A DNA stretch of 64,000 nucleotides from Chlorocebus sabaeus (lineage: Eukaryota > Chordata > Mammalia > Primates > Cercopithecidae). The position numbers and the translations under genes are program-made. The number at the start of each line of letters is the position of its first letter. Position 1 is the first letter of the stretch. Of the stretch, positions 1 through 13,349 are shown piece after piece. Below the pieces are notes generated by a model. That model had not been told where the DNA came from, did no database searches, and saw only the letters and a list, made by a program, of their open reading frames with translations. The DNA is taken from positions 372,001 through 436,000 of the forward strand of contig NC_132931.1 of NCBI RefSeq assembly GCF_047675955.1, written 5' to 3'.

Positions 1-510
1 CCTGGATGTAAATGGAGACACATTGGACTGTGACATGTAATAAAACAACTAAAGCAGTAAAGGGTCTTGATTTGGGTTTCCTTTCCACCCTACACAGCTC
101 CAGTGAATGGAGGAGTGAGTGTGCCTGTGGTGCTCCTGACACATTTGGGGTAGTTCCCATTGACAGTGGTCAACCTTTGGGATTTTCTACACATGGCAGG
201 GTCATTGTCCATCTATGCTAACCTAGAATGTCCAGATAAAAGCTCCTGTTTAGAGACTGGAGAGGAAATTATCAAACCTGAAGGCCCATGAACTGTCTCA
301 GTCTGGGGAGAACATATGCAGGAAAGACTACAGAATCTGATGTCAGAAGCCTAATTTCAGATTGACCCATACAGCTTTATGATTGTGGGTACTTAACTTA
401 CTTTTCAAGGCTCTGTTATTCTCTCATCAATGAGAAAAGTGGACCAAATAGTCTCCCAGATCCCTTCCAATCTTAACATCCTCTGACTTTATGATTGAAG
501 AGTGATACTT

Positions 511-810
511 GCTGGGTGCAGTGGCTCATGCCTGTAATCCCAGCACTTTGGGAGGCCAAGGTAGGCAGATCACCTGAGGTGGGGAGTTTGAGACCAGCCT
601 GACCAACATGAAGAAACCCTGTCTCTACTAAAAATACAGAATTAGCCAGATGTGGTGGTGCACGCCTGTAATCCCAGCTACTCGGGAGGCTGAGGCAGGA
701 GAATTGCTTGAACCCAGGAGGCAGATGTTGTGGTTGGCCAAGATCATACCATTGCACTCCAGTCTGAGCAATAAGAACAAAACTTCACCTCAAAAGAAAA
801 AAAAAAAAAA
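511..810 (+). mobile_element. Alu (S-type), TSD AGTGATACT
   Basis: Full dimeric Alu with A-tail. Flanked by identical AGTGATACT at 501-509 and 811-819, a clean target-site duplication. Confidence 0.97.
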
Positions 811-999
811 AGTGATACTAATAAGGCTAAAACTGTAGCTTAACCCCAATAGGAGCCTGCTGGAATTATGCTAAGCAAAACTACTCCACACAGAGCCATT
901 CTGACCATGTCCCTCCTTACACCAGCTATCGTATAGATATGCACTACTGGTATGAGAAGTCCCCACTACAGAGGACATTGATTGATTCAATAATAGGCT

Positions 1000-1465
1000 G
1001 ATTTAGTCATTCAACCAAAAAATATTTACTGAGCACCTTCTAGGTATTTAGGTATACAACAGAGCAAAACAGACAAAATCTCTTCCCTCATGGAGCTTAC
1101 ATTTTAGTGAAAGAGGAAGATGAGTCAGATATCAAATAGGAAATATGAGTTGAGGATGTATTTTATGCAGAGCAGCCCGGAGGCTCTTGATAAGGTGACT
1201 TTTGAGCCAAAATCCAAAGCAGTGAGAGTGAGCCATGCAGACATTAGGGGAAGACTGTTCCAGGTAGAGGGAATAGCAAGCTCCAGAGACAGGACAAGGT
1301 CAAGCATGCCTGGCATGTTAAAGGAAACACCATGAGCTCAGTGTTTATAAAGAGGAGTAAGAGCAGGAGAGTAGCAGGAAGCACAGTGAGACAGGTATTA
1401 GGGACCAGATCACATAGAAAACAAAGCTACTGGAGAGTTTGAACAGAGGGGTAAACATGATCTAA
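1000..1465. other. Old interspersed repeat-like stretch (L2/MER type)
   Basis: AAATATTTACTGAGCACCTT CTAGG...CTTCCCTCATGGAGCTTACA TTTTAGTG is the wording of an ancient mammalian repeat. Family uncertain. Confidence 0.5.
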
Positions 1466-1508
1466 ATTCCACTGTAAAAGGATTGTTCTAGCTGTCGTAC
1501 TGATTAGA

Positions 1509-1820
1509 CTGGGAGAGCAGGGTGGTTCATGACTGTAATCCCAACACTTGAGAGGCCGAGGCAGGTGGATCACTGGAGGCCAGGAGTTCAAGACCAGCCT
1601 GGCCAATATGGCAAAACTTTGCCTCCACTAAAAATACAAAAAATTAGCCAGGCCTGGTGGCTCATGCCTGTAATCCCAGCTACTAGGGAGGCTGAGGCAG
1701 GAGAATCACTTGAACCCAGGAGGCGGAGGTTGCAGTGAGCCAAGATCAAAACATTGCACTCCAGCCTTGGCAACAAAGCAAGATTCTGTCTCAAATAAAA
1801 ATAAAAGAGAGAGAGAGAGT
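1509..1820 (+). mobile_element. Alu
   Basis: Full-length dimer with decayed left end (GTGGTTCATGACTGTAATCC) and a tail that grades into GAGAGA repeats. Confidence 0.95.
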
Positions 1821-2297
1821 AAACTGAAAGAGGCAAGCACGGAAACAAGGAAACCAGTTAGGAGACTATGGAGATAATCCAGGTGAGAGATGATGGCAGA
1901 TGAGTCCAGGGTGGCACCAGTGAGGAGTGAAGACGGACAGACTCTGGGATATATTCTGAAGTTGAATTAACCAGGCACTGGAGGTCAGGATGATCTTGGA
2001 AAATCTTGGGACTACTGCAGAATCGAATGAAGCTAAATGGCACTAAATTCCAACATCCACTGTGAAATCCTGAGATCAGAGATTTGTTCACCTCTGTCAC
2101 CTATTGTCCCACCCAGTACTTGGCACATAATGGGGATATAAAAAGTCTTCAATTCTTGAATGAATAAATGTGGAACTGAATATATTACAACGCCAAAAAC
2201 CCTGCAGTTTGATAGGTCATTAGGAGACTAAAAAGCATGTGGTACTAGACATGTTTTACTAACAATGGATCCCCTTCCCTGAGTAAAACTGTTTCTC

Positions 2298-2455
2298 TTA
2301 TTTTTTTTTCTTTAGACAGGGTATTGCTCTGTCACCCAGGCTGGCAGTGGCACAATGTTAGCTTACTGCAACCTCTGCCTCCTAGGATCAAGCAGTTCTC
2401 ATGCCTCAGCCTCCCCAGTAGCTGGGACTACAGGCGCCCACCACCATTCCCAGCT

Positions 2456-2486
<31 letters not shown>

Positions 2487-2610
2487 ATTTTAGTAGAGAC
2501 GAGGTTTCACCATGTTGCTGAGGATTGTCTCAAACTCCTGAGCTCAGGCAATCCACCTACTTTGGCCCAAAGTGCTAGGATTACAGGCATGAGCTACCAC
2601 GCTCAACCTG
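2298..2610 (-). mobile_element. Alu with internal TG microsatellite
   Basis: Reverse-oriented Alu with leading T-run. Its mid A-rich linker has become a (TG)n run at 2460-2487. Confidence 0.95.
2460..2487. repeat. (TG)n microsatellite inside Alu
   Basis: About 14 uninterrupted TG units located where the Alu linker should be. Confidence 0.95.
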
Positions 2611-2848
2611 AATCTATTTCTTTTTATTAAAAAATTTCCCTTTATAACTTATTTCACAGTAGTAAACAAAGAAGCTGACAAACAACTTCACATAATACAG
2701 TTGAAAATCTGAACAACTTGGCCATTTCCCTGAGAGGCCAGATGTAGTCACCAAACCTCATACCACCTCAGTAACTTCCAACTAAAATACAGGGATAAAT
2801 GGTACACAAGTAGTAAGTTGATGGTCTTATAAATAGTAAATCATGCGC

Positions 2849-3150
2849 CAGGCACCGTGGCTCACACCTGTAATCCCAGCACTTTGGGAGGCTGAAGCGG
2901 GTGGGTCACCTGAGGTCAGGAGTTCAAGACCAACCTGGCCAACATGGTGAAACCCCATCTCTACCAAAAATTACAAAAATCAGCTGCGCGTGGTGGTGCG
3001 TGCCTGTAGTCCTAGCTACTTGGGAGGCTGAGGCATGAGAATCCCTTGAACCTGGGAGGCAGAGGTTGCAGAGATCCAAGATCATGCCACTGCACTCCAG
3101 CCTGGGCAACAAAGTGAGACTCCGTTTCAAAAATAAAATAAAAATAAAGG
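2849..3150 (+). mobile_element. Alu
   Basis: Starts GCGCCAGGCACCGTGGCTCA and ends with an AAAATAAAATA tail. Dimeric, S/J-type. Confidence 0.95.
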
Positions 3151-3959
3151 CATATAGGATGGACAGGTGTTCAGGACAAATGTGAAGGAGTTGTGGATAA
3201 GGATGAAAGTCGACTTGGAGACAATGGAGGCTACCTGGAGTTACTGGATGAAGAAAGGAGAGAAAGAGAGAAAAGGAAAAGGGTAAGGGGAGTGGAAGAT
3301 TCATCTCAGTGTGGGGGTCATCTCTGATTGCCGATAAAGGTCATCTCTGATTGCTGACAAAGGAAAATGTTGGAGAAGGTCTGAAAATATTGCTAAAGGT
3401 TGGTAGTTTCAGAAAATCTTGTAGTATTTCCTTTACTTTAAAAGAAAACTCAGCATCTCAAAGGTTTAGTAGGAGTTGTTCCCCTCCTCCTCCCACCCAT
3501 GGATTTCAGAGTAGTTGAACCATTTGGCCACAGAAAATAACTCCAGTATGAACCACATTTGAATACTACCAATAAAGACATGGGACTCTCCTCCTCTGAG
3601 GTCGAGTGCTTCTATTCACTTGCTGCTTAGCCTCCTCTTCTGCCCATCCTCACCTCCTTTGCTGGCATCTGTTCCTCCCATGGAGGACTTCACACCCTCC
3701 TCACAGAGCCAGCTGCCACCTCTCACTCTTTGAGGCTCCATCACATGCCTGGCTCCACTGTCTTCTCACATGTGACATCTACCTTTCACCAAGCTGAGGA
3801 CACAGTGCACTCATGGTGTGTTTAAGGAGACAGTTCTGATGGCCACAAGATTCTTTTGTCATGTGGTCTGTGATTTGAATTGTCCCGTCCAAAGACTCAT
3901 GCATGGTCCAAGGTCAGGCCAAGTAATGTTATGTTAAAATGAGGAACCATCAAGCACCT

Positions 3960-4390
3960 TTAATTACTTCCAAAATCTTTTATGAGTGGGACAAAGGCAA
4001 GTGCTGTTAGTGATGGCAAGAGTGGAGATTCTCCTTCTGGTGACACCTGCTGCACTCTGGTGACGATGGAAGGTCCAGCACTGTTCCAGCACCCAATCCT
4101 TGCAGTGTCTTCTAAGGCACTTGCACATGCTTTATATAATACAGGTTTTGCATTGTCAGTTTCTGCAATAACTGTCACAACTGCTCCTAACAAAAGCAGT
4201 GACTGCACTCCTCACGACCTTGAATTTGAGCTTTGTCTTCAGAAATGAAGTTTTCTACAGGTTTCATCATCTTCAGACTAATGTAAACTGAAGATCTACC
4301 TCCAGGAATTCTTTCTCTATTGCTTCCCTTAGCAAAAAAGGTGTAATTTCCAATCTTCAATTCTTTACCAATGCTTTGATTCTTTGGCTA
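3960..4390 (-). other. Unassigned non-repeat segment with coding-like stretches
   Basis: On the minus strand a frame gives IGKELKIGNYTFFAKGSNRE and another, later, VVTVIAETDNAKPVLYKACA, which look protein-like but are in different frames and I cannot assign a family. Both strands hold an 82-88 codon open frame. It may be a decayed retrocopy. Not part of GTF2I as far as I can tell. Confidence 0.35.
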
Positions 4391-4409
4391 AATCAAAAAC
4401 ATGCTGAGG

Positions 4410-4711
4410 GCAGGGTGTGGTGGTTCACACTTGTAATCACAGCACTTTGGGAGGCCGACATTGGTGGATCACAAGGTCAGCAGTTTGAGACCAGTCTGGC
4501 CAACATGGCAAAATCCCATTTCTTCTAAAAATACAAAAATTGGCCAGACTTGGTGGCATGCACCTGTAATCCCAGCTACTCAGGAGGCTGAGGCAGGAGA
4601 ATTGCTTGAACCTGGGAGTCAAAGGTTGCAGTGAGCTGAAATCATGCCACTGCACTCCAGCCTGGGTGACAAAGCGAGACTCTGCCTCAAAACAAAAACA
4701 AAAACAAAAAC
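4410..4711 (+). mobile_element. Alu
   Basis: Dimeric Alu with an (AAAAAC)n tail. Confidence 0.95.
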
Positions 4712-5207
4712 CATCCTTAACCTATGAGTTAAGCACTGAGTTTTGTCTTCTCCACTGCAGAACTCCTGGACAAAGACAATTTTCTTACCCTACTACAGAA
4801 TTTCTCAACCACTTTCCATGCCATAATCCAACAAAATCTATTTGGCACCTTGACTGACCTTAAGTAATTGCCCCAAGGTACTGTGAGAGCTGAAGGAGCA
4901 GTATTTCAGGACACACCCATTAACCCAACTTGAGAACATTTATTCACCTTAGTATTCATGAGAATGATTAACTACACAAATTTGTAAACACCTAATACAC
5001 ACACGTAATTCATACTTGATTCTCAACACTTATTTCCTGACAATACAAAACTTTACACTAAATGGCCATTATGAGTTCTTGCCAACATAAGTTCCCAAGG
5101 TAGTGGATGATCTACAAATTGTGGTCACTTACTCTGACAATGCACAATGGCAAAAAAAAAGATGGGAAAGAAAGGAAGGTACACTTAGAGCTCTAATAAA
5201 GAAATGA

Positions 5208-5506
5208 GGCCGGGCACGGTGGCTCATGCCTGTAATCCTAACACTTTGGAAGGCCGAGGTGGGCTGATCACTTGAGGACAGGGGTCCCAAACCAGCCTGG
5301 CCAACATGGCAAAACCCCATCTCTACTAAAAATACAAAATTTAGTTGGGCATGGTGGCATGCACCTGGAATCCCAGCTGCTCGGAAGGCCGAGGCAGGAG
5401 GATCACTTGAACCAGGGAGGCGGAGGTAGCAGTCAGCCGCGATCGCGCCACCGTACTCCAGCCTGGGCAACAAGAACAAAATTTCATTCCCCCAAAAAAG
5501 AAAATA
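5208..5506 (+). mobile_element. Alu
   Basis: Starts GGCCGGGCACGGTGGCTCAT. Short A-tail interrupted by C. Confidence 0.95.
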
Positions 5507-5629
5507 ACATTATTTGTTCAACAGAGACTTATTAGATCTTCTCTATTAGGCTGTGATATTCGTGTACAGGCCAGAATTACAGTATTTGCCATTTTAGGAA
5601 CAGAGCACACATGAATAGCAAATAGTAAC

Positions 5630-5740
5630 TGCTATCCCTGAACAGTTGAAATGTGGCTACTTCAAACTGAAATATGCCGTGAGTATGAAAGACACATCAA
5701 TTGTCAACAAAAATATATGCAAATGAAGAATGTAAAATAC
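5630..5740. mobile_element. MER20-like fragment
   Basis: TTGAAATGTGGCTACTTCAA ACTGAAATATGCCGTGAGTA, a hAT-Charlie relic. Confidence 0.65.
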
Positions 5741-5865
5741 TTCACTGTGTATTTATTTATAATGATTTCAGGTTGAACTCAAAAATATAAAATTTTGTAT
5801 GTGGCTTGCATTTGCAGCACACGTCGTATTTCTCTTGGATACCATCGGTCAAAGTTCGAAGCTTA

Positions 5866-6160
5866 ATGATGGGTGCGTTGACTCACATCTGTAATCCCAG
5901 CACTTTGGGGGGCTCAGGCAGAAGGATCACCTGAATTCAGCCTGGCCAATATGGTGAAACCTCGTCTCTACACACACAAAAAAACTTGGGTAGGCATGGC
6001 TAACTTAACCTGTAATCCCAGCTACCTGAAAGGCTGAGGCAGGAGAATTGCTTGAGCCTGACTGCAGTGAGCCAAGATCACACCACTGCACTCCAGCCTG
6101 GGTGACAGAGTGAGACTCTGTATCAAAAAAAGAAAGGGAGAAAGAAAAAAAAAAAAATCT
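5866..6160 (+). mobile_element. Alu (old, J-like)
   Basis: Diverged left monomer with an internal deletion near 5930, CACACA linker, tail AAAAAGAAAGGG. Confidence 0.9.
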
Positions 6161-6486
6161 TGGGTTATCCCTACACTGCATCTGTTTATATTGATAAATC
6201 ACGGAGGGCCTATATTGAGCTTCTGCAAAAGATCTTTGGGGAGGTGAAGGAAGGAGCAGTTCCATCATTTTAAAAGATTAATTTTTAAAAGCTTCAAGAT
6301 TAATCTGTGCTTTTAAAAAGGATTTCACAACTATTTTACTTGTTGTATTTGTTCTTGGCTGAGTGATTTCAGCTGCATTACGAGTAAGAAGTTCTGGTCT
6401 GTAAAACAGTTGATATTAATATTATAATAAAACATTTAGAAGATATTTACAGGTATTTCTTACACAGCTTTGCACTGCTAAATATT

Positions 6487-6782
6487 ATTATTATTATTTA
6501 AGATAGAGTCTCATTCTGTCATCCAGGCTGTAGTGCAGTGGTACCATCTCGACTCACAGCAACCTTCACCTCCCAAGTTCTAGTTATTCTCCTGCCTCAG
6601 TCCCCTGAGTAGCTGGGACCGCAAGTTCGCACCACCACACCTGGCTAATTTTTGTATTTTTAGTAGACACGGGGTTGTGCCATGTTGGCCAGGCTGGTCT
6701 TGAACTCCTGACCTCAGGTAATCCACCCGCCTCAGCCTCCCAAAGTGCTGGGATTACAAGCATGAGCCACTGCACCCGGCCA
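6487..6782 (-). mobile_element. Alu
   Basis: Reverse Alu preceded by TTATTATTATT, the complement of a variant A-tail. Confidence 0.95.
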
Positions 6783-7229
6783 ATTTTCAAACATAATCCA
6801 TTCTGCCTTCATTCTACAGTGAAAAAAATCATTTTGGTGACTTGAATTTTGAAAATAGCAATTTTCAGATATTCAGGTGAGACCACCTGGATGTCTCCAA
6901 AGTCATCCTTTTTATAAGATGAATATGCAAAAGTAACTTTTTCCCCAAACCAGCTTAATTATATTTCTGAATCTTAGATGAACTGTCACATAGGCCAGCC
7001 AGAAGCAGCTTGCTGTATCATCTTAAATCTTTCCTCTCTCTTATAACTCAGTCCCAACGAATATACACAGATGCACAACCTCAATCAGTAAGCAAGACTC
7101 TACCCACTTCAACATTCCTTCCATGAGTAGAGAGAGGCCTTCTGTTCCTACTCCCTAACATTCAAACTACTCATGTGTTACCCTCCAAAATCAAGCCAGA
7201 ATAACTTTTCTGAAGGGCAGATCCAAATC

Positions 7230-7635
7230 CTTTTAAGAGGAAACTGCTATGAGACCTTTTAATGACTGCCACTGCTTTTGCAGGATCCAAGGCCTTCCTC
7301 CGTTTGGCCACAAAAGTCTATCTAAGCAATCCCACCACACCCACATGGCACTCCTCACTCCACACAGAATGGGTAATTTATGTGAATATGTGAGCATATT
7401 TGACTCCTCTCTGCCTTTACACATATTTGAAACACATTGCCTCCCTTCTGGATGCACAAGTGACTGATCTAGGTGTGCCATCCTTGCCTTTTCCCCAAAA
7501 AATGCTCAATAACTCTTCACTGCATTTTTCTGAGTATTAAGCCTCCTAAGGACAGGGTTCTTGCTAGACCCAATTTTGCACATCTGATGCTTATACTAAA
7601 TAAATGTTTGTTCCCAATAAATGAATCTAAATGTT
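7230..7635 (+). mobile_element. L2-like 3' end
   Basis: AAGGACAGGGTTCTTGCTAG...ACTAAATAAATGTTTGTTCC resembles the L2 tail, with coding-like L2 text upstream. Just outside the GTF2I-like exon at 7775. Confidence 0.5.
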
Positions 7636-7774
7636 AATTTTAATATAAAGAAGTCATGATGAGAGGGGAACAAAAGGCCCTTCTTGGTCAAATTAATCTC
7701 TCCTGAGGGAATACAATGAATTTGTTTCTGCAGATTATCATCTTACCTCTTAATAACAAATTTAATTTAACCGC

Positions 7775-7930
7775 CCACTTGAAAGATGTTTTCCAGCCTT
7801 GGGATTCCATACAATGAGGGGCTTCTGAAAGTAATGTTTTCCGGGAGTCCTTCCACATTCAGATCATTCACATGTGCTTCAAATTTTTGGTACAGTACAG
7901 CCTTGGCTTCAGTGCTCCCCAACGCTTCAG
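7775..7930 (-). pseudogene. GTF2I-like: GTF2I pseudogene exon (body of I-repeat)
   Basis: A 156-nt minus-strand segment encoding EALGSTEAKAV.YQKFEAH, then VEGLPENI.FRSPS.YGIPRLE and QV. This is the conserved body of a TFII-I I-repeat, including the VEGLPE...FRSPS...YGIPRLE signature. It stays open for its full length but has non-synonymous changes (Pro to Leu, Tyr to Asn, Pro to Thr, Trp to Leu, Lys to Asn) typical of relaxed constraint. The expected AG acceptor reads AA and the donor GC rather than GT, so splicing would be impaired. Confidence 0.95.
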
Positions 7931-8084
7931 TTGAACAAAACCAAAGCAATTCAGAAGATTATGTTTATGTTGAAATCAGATTTTAGTACAATCCAAAGCA
8001 AGGTGCAGGTCAATTTTTTTTAATTGGAAAAACTCTAGAAACATATTTACTAACTATTGAAACCGACTTAAAGCAAAGGCAAGT

Positions 8085-11000
8085 ATAAATGACCCATTAT
8101 TAGACAGATCAACGAGACAGAAAATTAACAAGGATACTAAGGACTTGAACTCAGTTCTGGACAAAGCAGACCTAATAGACAACTACAGAACTCTCCACCC
8201 AAATCCACAGAATATACATTCTTCTCAGCACCTCATCACACTTATTCTAAAATTGATCACATAATTGGAATTAAAACACTCCTCAGTAAATGCAAAGGAA
8301 CGGAAATAATAACAAACAGTCTCTCAGACAACAATGAGATTAGATTAGAACTCGGGATTAAGAAGCTCACTAAAAACCCACAACTACATGGAAACTGAAC
8401 AACCCACTGCTGAATGACTAGTGGGTAAATAACAAAATTAAGGCAGAAATAAATATGTTCTTCAAAACTGATGAGAACAAAGATACAATATACCAGCATC
8501 TCTGGGACACATTTAAAACAGTGTTTGGAGAGAAATTTGTAACACTCAAGGCCCACAAGAGAAAGCAGGAAAGATTTAAAACTGACACCCTAACATCAAA
8601 ATTAAAAGAACTAGAGAAGCAAGAGGAAACAAATTCAAAAGCTAACAGAAGACAAGAAATAACTAAGATTGGGGCAGAACTGAAGGAAAACCCTTCAAAA
8701 TTCAATGAATTCAGGAGCTGATTTTTTGAAAAGATCAACAAAAATAGAAAGACCACTAGCCAGACTAACAACGAAGAAAAGAGACAAGAATCAAATAGAT
8801 GCAATAAAAAATGATAAAGGGGCTATCACCACTGATCCCACAGAAATACAAACCACCATCAGGGAATACTATAAACAACTCTATGCAAATAAACTAGAAA
8901 ATCTAGAAGAAATTGATAAATTCCTGGACACATACACCCTCCCAAATCTAAACCGGGAAGAAGTCAAATCCCTGAATAGATCAATAACAAGTCCCGAAAT
9001 TGAGGCAGTAGTTAATAGCCTACCAACAAAAGGAAGTCCAGGACCACACAGATTCACAGCCAAATTCTAACAGAAGTACAAAGTGGAGCTGGTACCATTC
9101 CTTCTGAAACTATTCTAAACAATAGAAAAAGAGGGACTCTTCCCTAACTCATTTTATGAGGCCAGCAACACCCAGAAAAAACATGGCAGAGACACAATAA
9201 ACAAGAAAATTTCAGGCCAATATCCCTGATGAACATCGATGCAAAAATCCTCAATAAAATACTGACAAACCAAATCCAGCAACACATCAAAGTTTATCCA
9301 CCACGATCAAGTCAGCTTCACACCTGTGACACAAGGCTGGTTCAACATATGCAAATGAATAAACGTAATCCATCACATAAACAGAACCAATGATAAAAAC
9401 CGCATGATTATCTCAATAGATGCAGAAAAGGCCTTTGACAAATTTCAACACCCCTTCATGCTAAAAACTCTCAATAAACTAGGTATTGATTAAACATATC
9501 TCAAAATAATAAGAGCTATTTATGACAAACCCACGGCCAATATCATGCTGAATGGGCAAAAACTGGAAACATTCCCTTTGAAAAGTGGCACAAGACAAGG
9601 ATGCCTTCTCTCACTACTCCTATTCAACATAGTATTGGAAGCTCTGGCCAGGGTAATCAGGCAAGAGAAAGAAATCAAGGGTATTCAAATAGGAAGAGAG
9701 GAAGTCAAATTTCTGTTTCCAGATGACATGATTGTATATTTAGATAACCCCATCATCTCAGCCCAAAATCTCCTTAAGCTGACAAGTAACTTCAGCAAAG
9801 TCTCAGGATACAAAATCAATGTGTATAAATCACAGTTATCCCTATACACCAATAACAGACAAACAGAGAGCCAAATCATGAGTGAACTACCATTCACAAC
9901 TGCTACCAAAAGAATAAAATGCCTAGGAATACAACTTACAAGGGACGTGAAGAACCTCTTCAAAGAGAACTACAAATCACTGCTCAAGGAAATAAGAGAG
10001 AACACAAATAAATGGAAAAACAGTCCATGCTCATGGATAGGAAGAATCAGTTTGTGAAAATGGCCATGCTGCCCAAAGTAATTTATAGATTCAATGCTAT
10101 CCCTATCAAGCTACCATTGACTTTTTTCACAGAATTGGAAAAAAACTACTTTAAATTTCCTGTGGAACCAAAAAAGAACCCACATAGCCAAGACAATCCT
10201 AAGCAAAAAAACGCAAAGCTGGAGGTATCATGCTACCTGATTTCAAACTATACTACAAGGCTACAGTAACTGAAACAGCATGGTACTGGTACCAAAACAG
10301 ATATATAGACCAATGGAACAGAACAGAGGCCTCAGAAATAACACCACACATCTACAACCATCTGATCTTTGACAAACTTGACAAAAACAAGCAATGGGGA
10401 AAGGATTCCCTGTTTAATAAATGGTGTTGGGAAAACTGCTTGAGCCATATGCAGAAACTGAAACTGGACCCCTTCCTTACACCATATACAAAAGTAAACT
10501 TAAGAGGGATTAAAGACCTAAACGTAAGACCTAAAACCATAAATACCCTAGAAGAAAACCTACGCAATACAATTCAGGGCACAGACATGGGCAAAGACTT
10601 CATGACTAAAACACCAAAAGCAAAGGCAACAAAAGCCAAAATTGACAAACGGGATCTAGTTAAAATAAAAGAGCTTCTACACAGCAAAAGAAACTATCAT
10701 CAGAATGAACAAGCAACCTACAGAATGGGAGAAAATTTGTGCAATCTGTCCATCTGACAAACGGCTAATTTCCAGAATCTACAAAGAACTTAAACAAATT
10801 TACGAGAAAAAAACAACCCCGTCAAAAGTGGGCAAAGGATTTGAACAGACACTTCTCAAAAGAAGACATTTATGCAGCTAAAGAACACATGGAAAAAAAG
10901 CTCATCATCAATGGTCATTAGAGAAATGCAAATCAAAACCACTCCAGTTAGAATGGCGATCATTTAAAAGTCAGTAAACAGAAGATGCTGGAGGGGATGT

Positions 11001-11650
11001 GGAGAAATAGGAATGGTTTTACACTGTTGATGGGAGTGCAAATTAGTTCAACCATTGTGGAAGACAGTGTAGCAATTTCTCAAGGATCTAGAACCAGAAA
11101 TACCATTTGATCCAGCAATCCCATTTCTGGGAATATATCTAAAGGATTATAAATCATTCTACTATAAAGACACATGCACATGTATGTTCACTGTGGCACT
11201 ATTCACAATAGCAAAAACTTGGAACTAACCCAAAAGTTCATCAAAGATATACTGGATAAAGAAAACATGGCACATACACATCATGGAATACTATGCAGGC
11301 ATAAAAAAGGGTGAGTTCATGTCCTTTGCAGGAACATGGATGAAGTTGGAAACCATCATTCTTAGCAAACTAACACAAGAACAGAAAACCAAAAACTGCA
11401 CGTTCTCACTCATAAGTGGGAGTTGAACCATGGGAACACATGGACACAGGGAGGGGAACATCACACATTGCGGCCTGTCTGGGGGTGGGGGGCTAAAGAA
11501 GGGATAGCATTAGGAGAAATACCTAATGTAGATAAGGGGTTGATGGGTGCAGCAAACAACCATGGCATGTGTATAGCTATGTAACAAAACTTCATGCTCT
11601 GCACATGTACCCCAGAACTTCAAGTATAATAAAAATAATAATAATCACAA
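8085..11650 (+). mobile_element. 5'-truncated LINE-1 (primate L1), ORF2 and 3' UTR
   Basis: Starts inside ORF2 (ATTAGACAGATCAACGAGAC) and runs through reverse transcriptase and C-terminal domains to a typical L1 3' end (CACTCATAAGTGGGAGTTGAA, GTACCCCAGAACTT) and an AATAAT tail. ORF2 is broken into pieces at about 8705-9070, 9545-10057 and 10230-10757 by stops and frameshifts. The RT catalytic FADD reads FPDD (FLFPDDMIVY), so it is inactive. ORF1 and the 5' UTR are absent. It sits in a GTF2I-like intron. Confidence 0.95.
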
Positions 11651-12150
11651 AATCCTGACCCCAATCAAAGGCCACAATTTAATTAAAGCCTATAACACAG
11701 GACCAAGAAAACCCACTCTGTTGCCTTCACTCACAACTTGTATGTGTGGCTTACAACGCATTTACTTTAATATCAGTCTTGATAAACTCTGGGGCAGAAA
11801 TCCAGGGGTAACCTACCTAATCCTTTCATGAAATGTTTCCAACATGGCCTCGAGTGTGTGGGATCTTTCTCAAGCCCCATGCTTGAGTGCCATTTGCTGA
11901 TGGCCCTTCCCCATAAGTGAAGAAGCTGTGCCACTAGCTGAACACTAGGTACAAGACAGCATGAGAATCATGCTTGCAGCTGTCGTTAGCTGGGGAGCTG
12001 GTGGAGGGCACTGCTCCATGATTGTATATTCTGAGTTCTCCCATTTTAATGATAAGTGTATATGTTTTCTATCTTTGAAGATACTTGCATTTTTACATAT
12101 CAGAATCCCAAGGCTGAGAAATAAAAATTTTAAAACTTAAAATAATAATA
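11650..12150. other. Unique intron-like sequence
   Basis: No element or exon recognised between the L1 tail and the next Alu. Confidence 0.5.
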
Positions 12151-12153
12151 ATA

Positions 12154-12438
12154 GCCAAGCACGGTGGCTCACGCCTGTAATCCCAACACTTTGGGAGGCC
12201 AAGGTGGGCAGATCACAAGGTCAGGAGATCAAGACCATCCTGGCTAACATGGTGAAACCCCATCTCTCCTAAAAATACAAAAAATTAGCCGGGTGTAGTG
12301 GCGGGCGCCTGTAGTCCCAGCTACTCAGGAAGCTGAGGCAGGAGAATGGTGTGAACCCGGGAGGCAGAGATTGCAGTGAGCAGAGATCACACCACTGCAC
12401 TGCAGTCTGGGTGACAGAGCGAGATTCCATCTCAAAAA

Positions 12439-12474
<36 letters not shown>

Positions 12475-12475
12475 G
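12154..12475 (+). mobile_element. AluY-like with (AAAT)n tail
   Basis: Y-type bases (AAGGTCAGGAGATCAAGACC, GGAGAATGGTGTGAACCCGG). The tail is about nine AAAT units (12437-12474). Confidence 0.95.
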
Positions 12476-12644
12476 ACCCATCATTAACAGTCAGATTTTG
12501 GCAAATTTAAGTGTCCTGGTCCCAAGACAATCTTAATAACTCTAAGATCTGAAAAGATCAAACTCTATTTCTCAATATCCTTAGGAAGAAGAAAGAGAAA
12601 GAGAATCATTATAGATAGTAAAGAATACAACCTAAATACTATTT

Positions 12645-12657
12645 GGTTTTTTTCTTC

Positions 12658-12708
<51 letters not shown>

Positions 12709-12988
12709 TGGACTCTTGCTCTGTCACCCAGGCTGGAGTGCAGTAGCATGATCTTCATTCATTCCAACCTCCACCTCCTGGGTTCAAGTGATTCTCCTGC
12801 CTCAGCCTCCTGAGTAGCTAAGATTACAGGTGCCTGCCACCACGCCTGGCTAATTTTTGTACTTTTCAGTAGAGTCGGGGTTTCACCATGTTGGCCAGGC
12901 TGGTCTCAAACTCCTGACCTCAAGTGATCCACCCACCTCAGCCTCCCAAAGTGCTGGGATTACAGGCATGAGCCACTGTACCCGGCCT
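12645..12988 (-). mobile_element. Alu with long T/TTTTC head
   Basis: A TTTTCTTTTC-then-T run of about 50 bp (12650-12705) leads into a reverse Alu ending CACTGTACCCGGCC. Confidence 0.95.
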
Positions 12989-13349
12989 GCAGGTACTACT
13001 TGGAAGCAGCCTTTTGCTATGAACTGCTCATGACTGTAATAACCCTGCTCCATTGGCTGCTGCAAACTGGCACATTTCAGGCTAAACTTTCATCTATACT
13101 CAAACAACAAGATCGTTGTTCTTTACCCCTTCAACCTTGTGAGCACGCCATTGAAAAAAAAAAAAAAAAAAAACTTTGCACAAAGAATTCATGGAATGGG
13201 AAATTTAAAAAGTAAGCAGAGACCAGTTTAGATTACAAGAAGCATAACAACCACAGTTAGCACATGAAGATTATTTGGATCCAGATTTAAAGCAAAGTTT
13301 TTCAGATAATGAGAAAATGAGAGACTGTTCAGGTAAGAGTGAGGAAACT

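Noticed and set aside
8418..10757. Several open frames of 88-175 codons
   Set aside because: They are pieces of LINE-1 ORF2 (or its antisense) inside one 5'-truncated, inactive L1.
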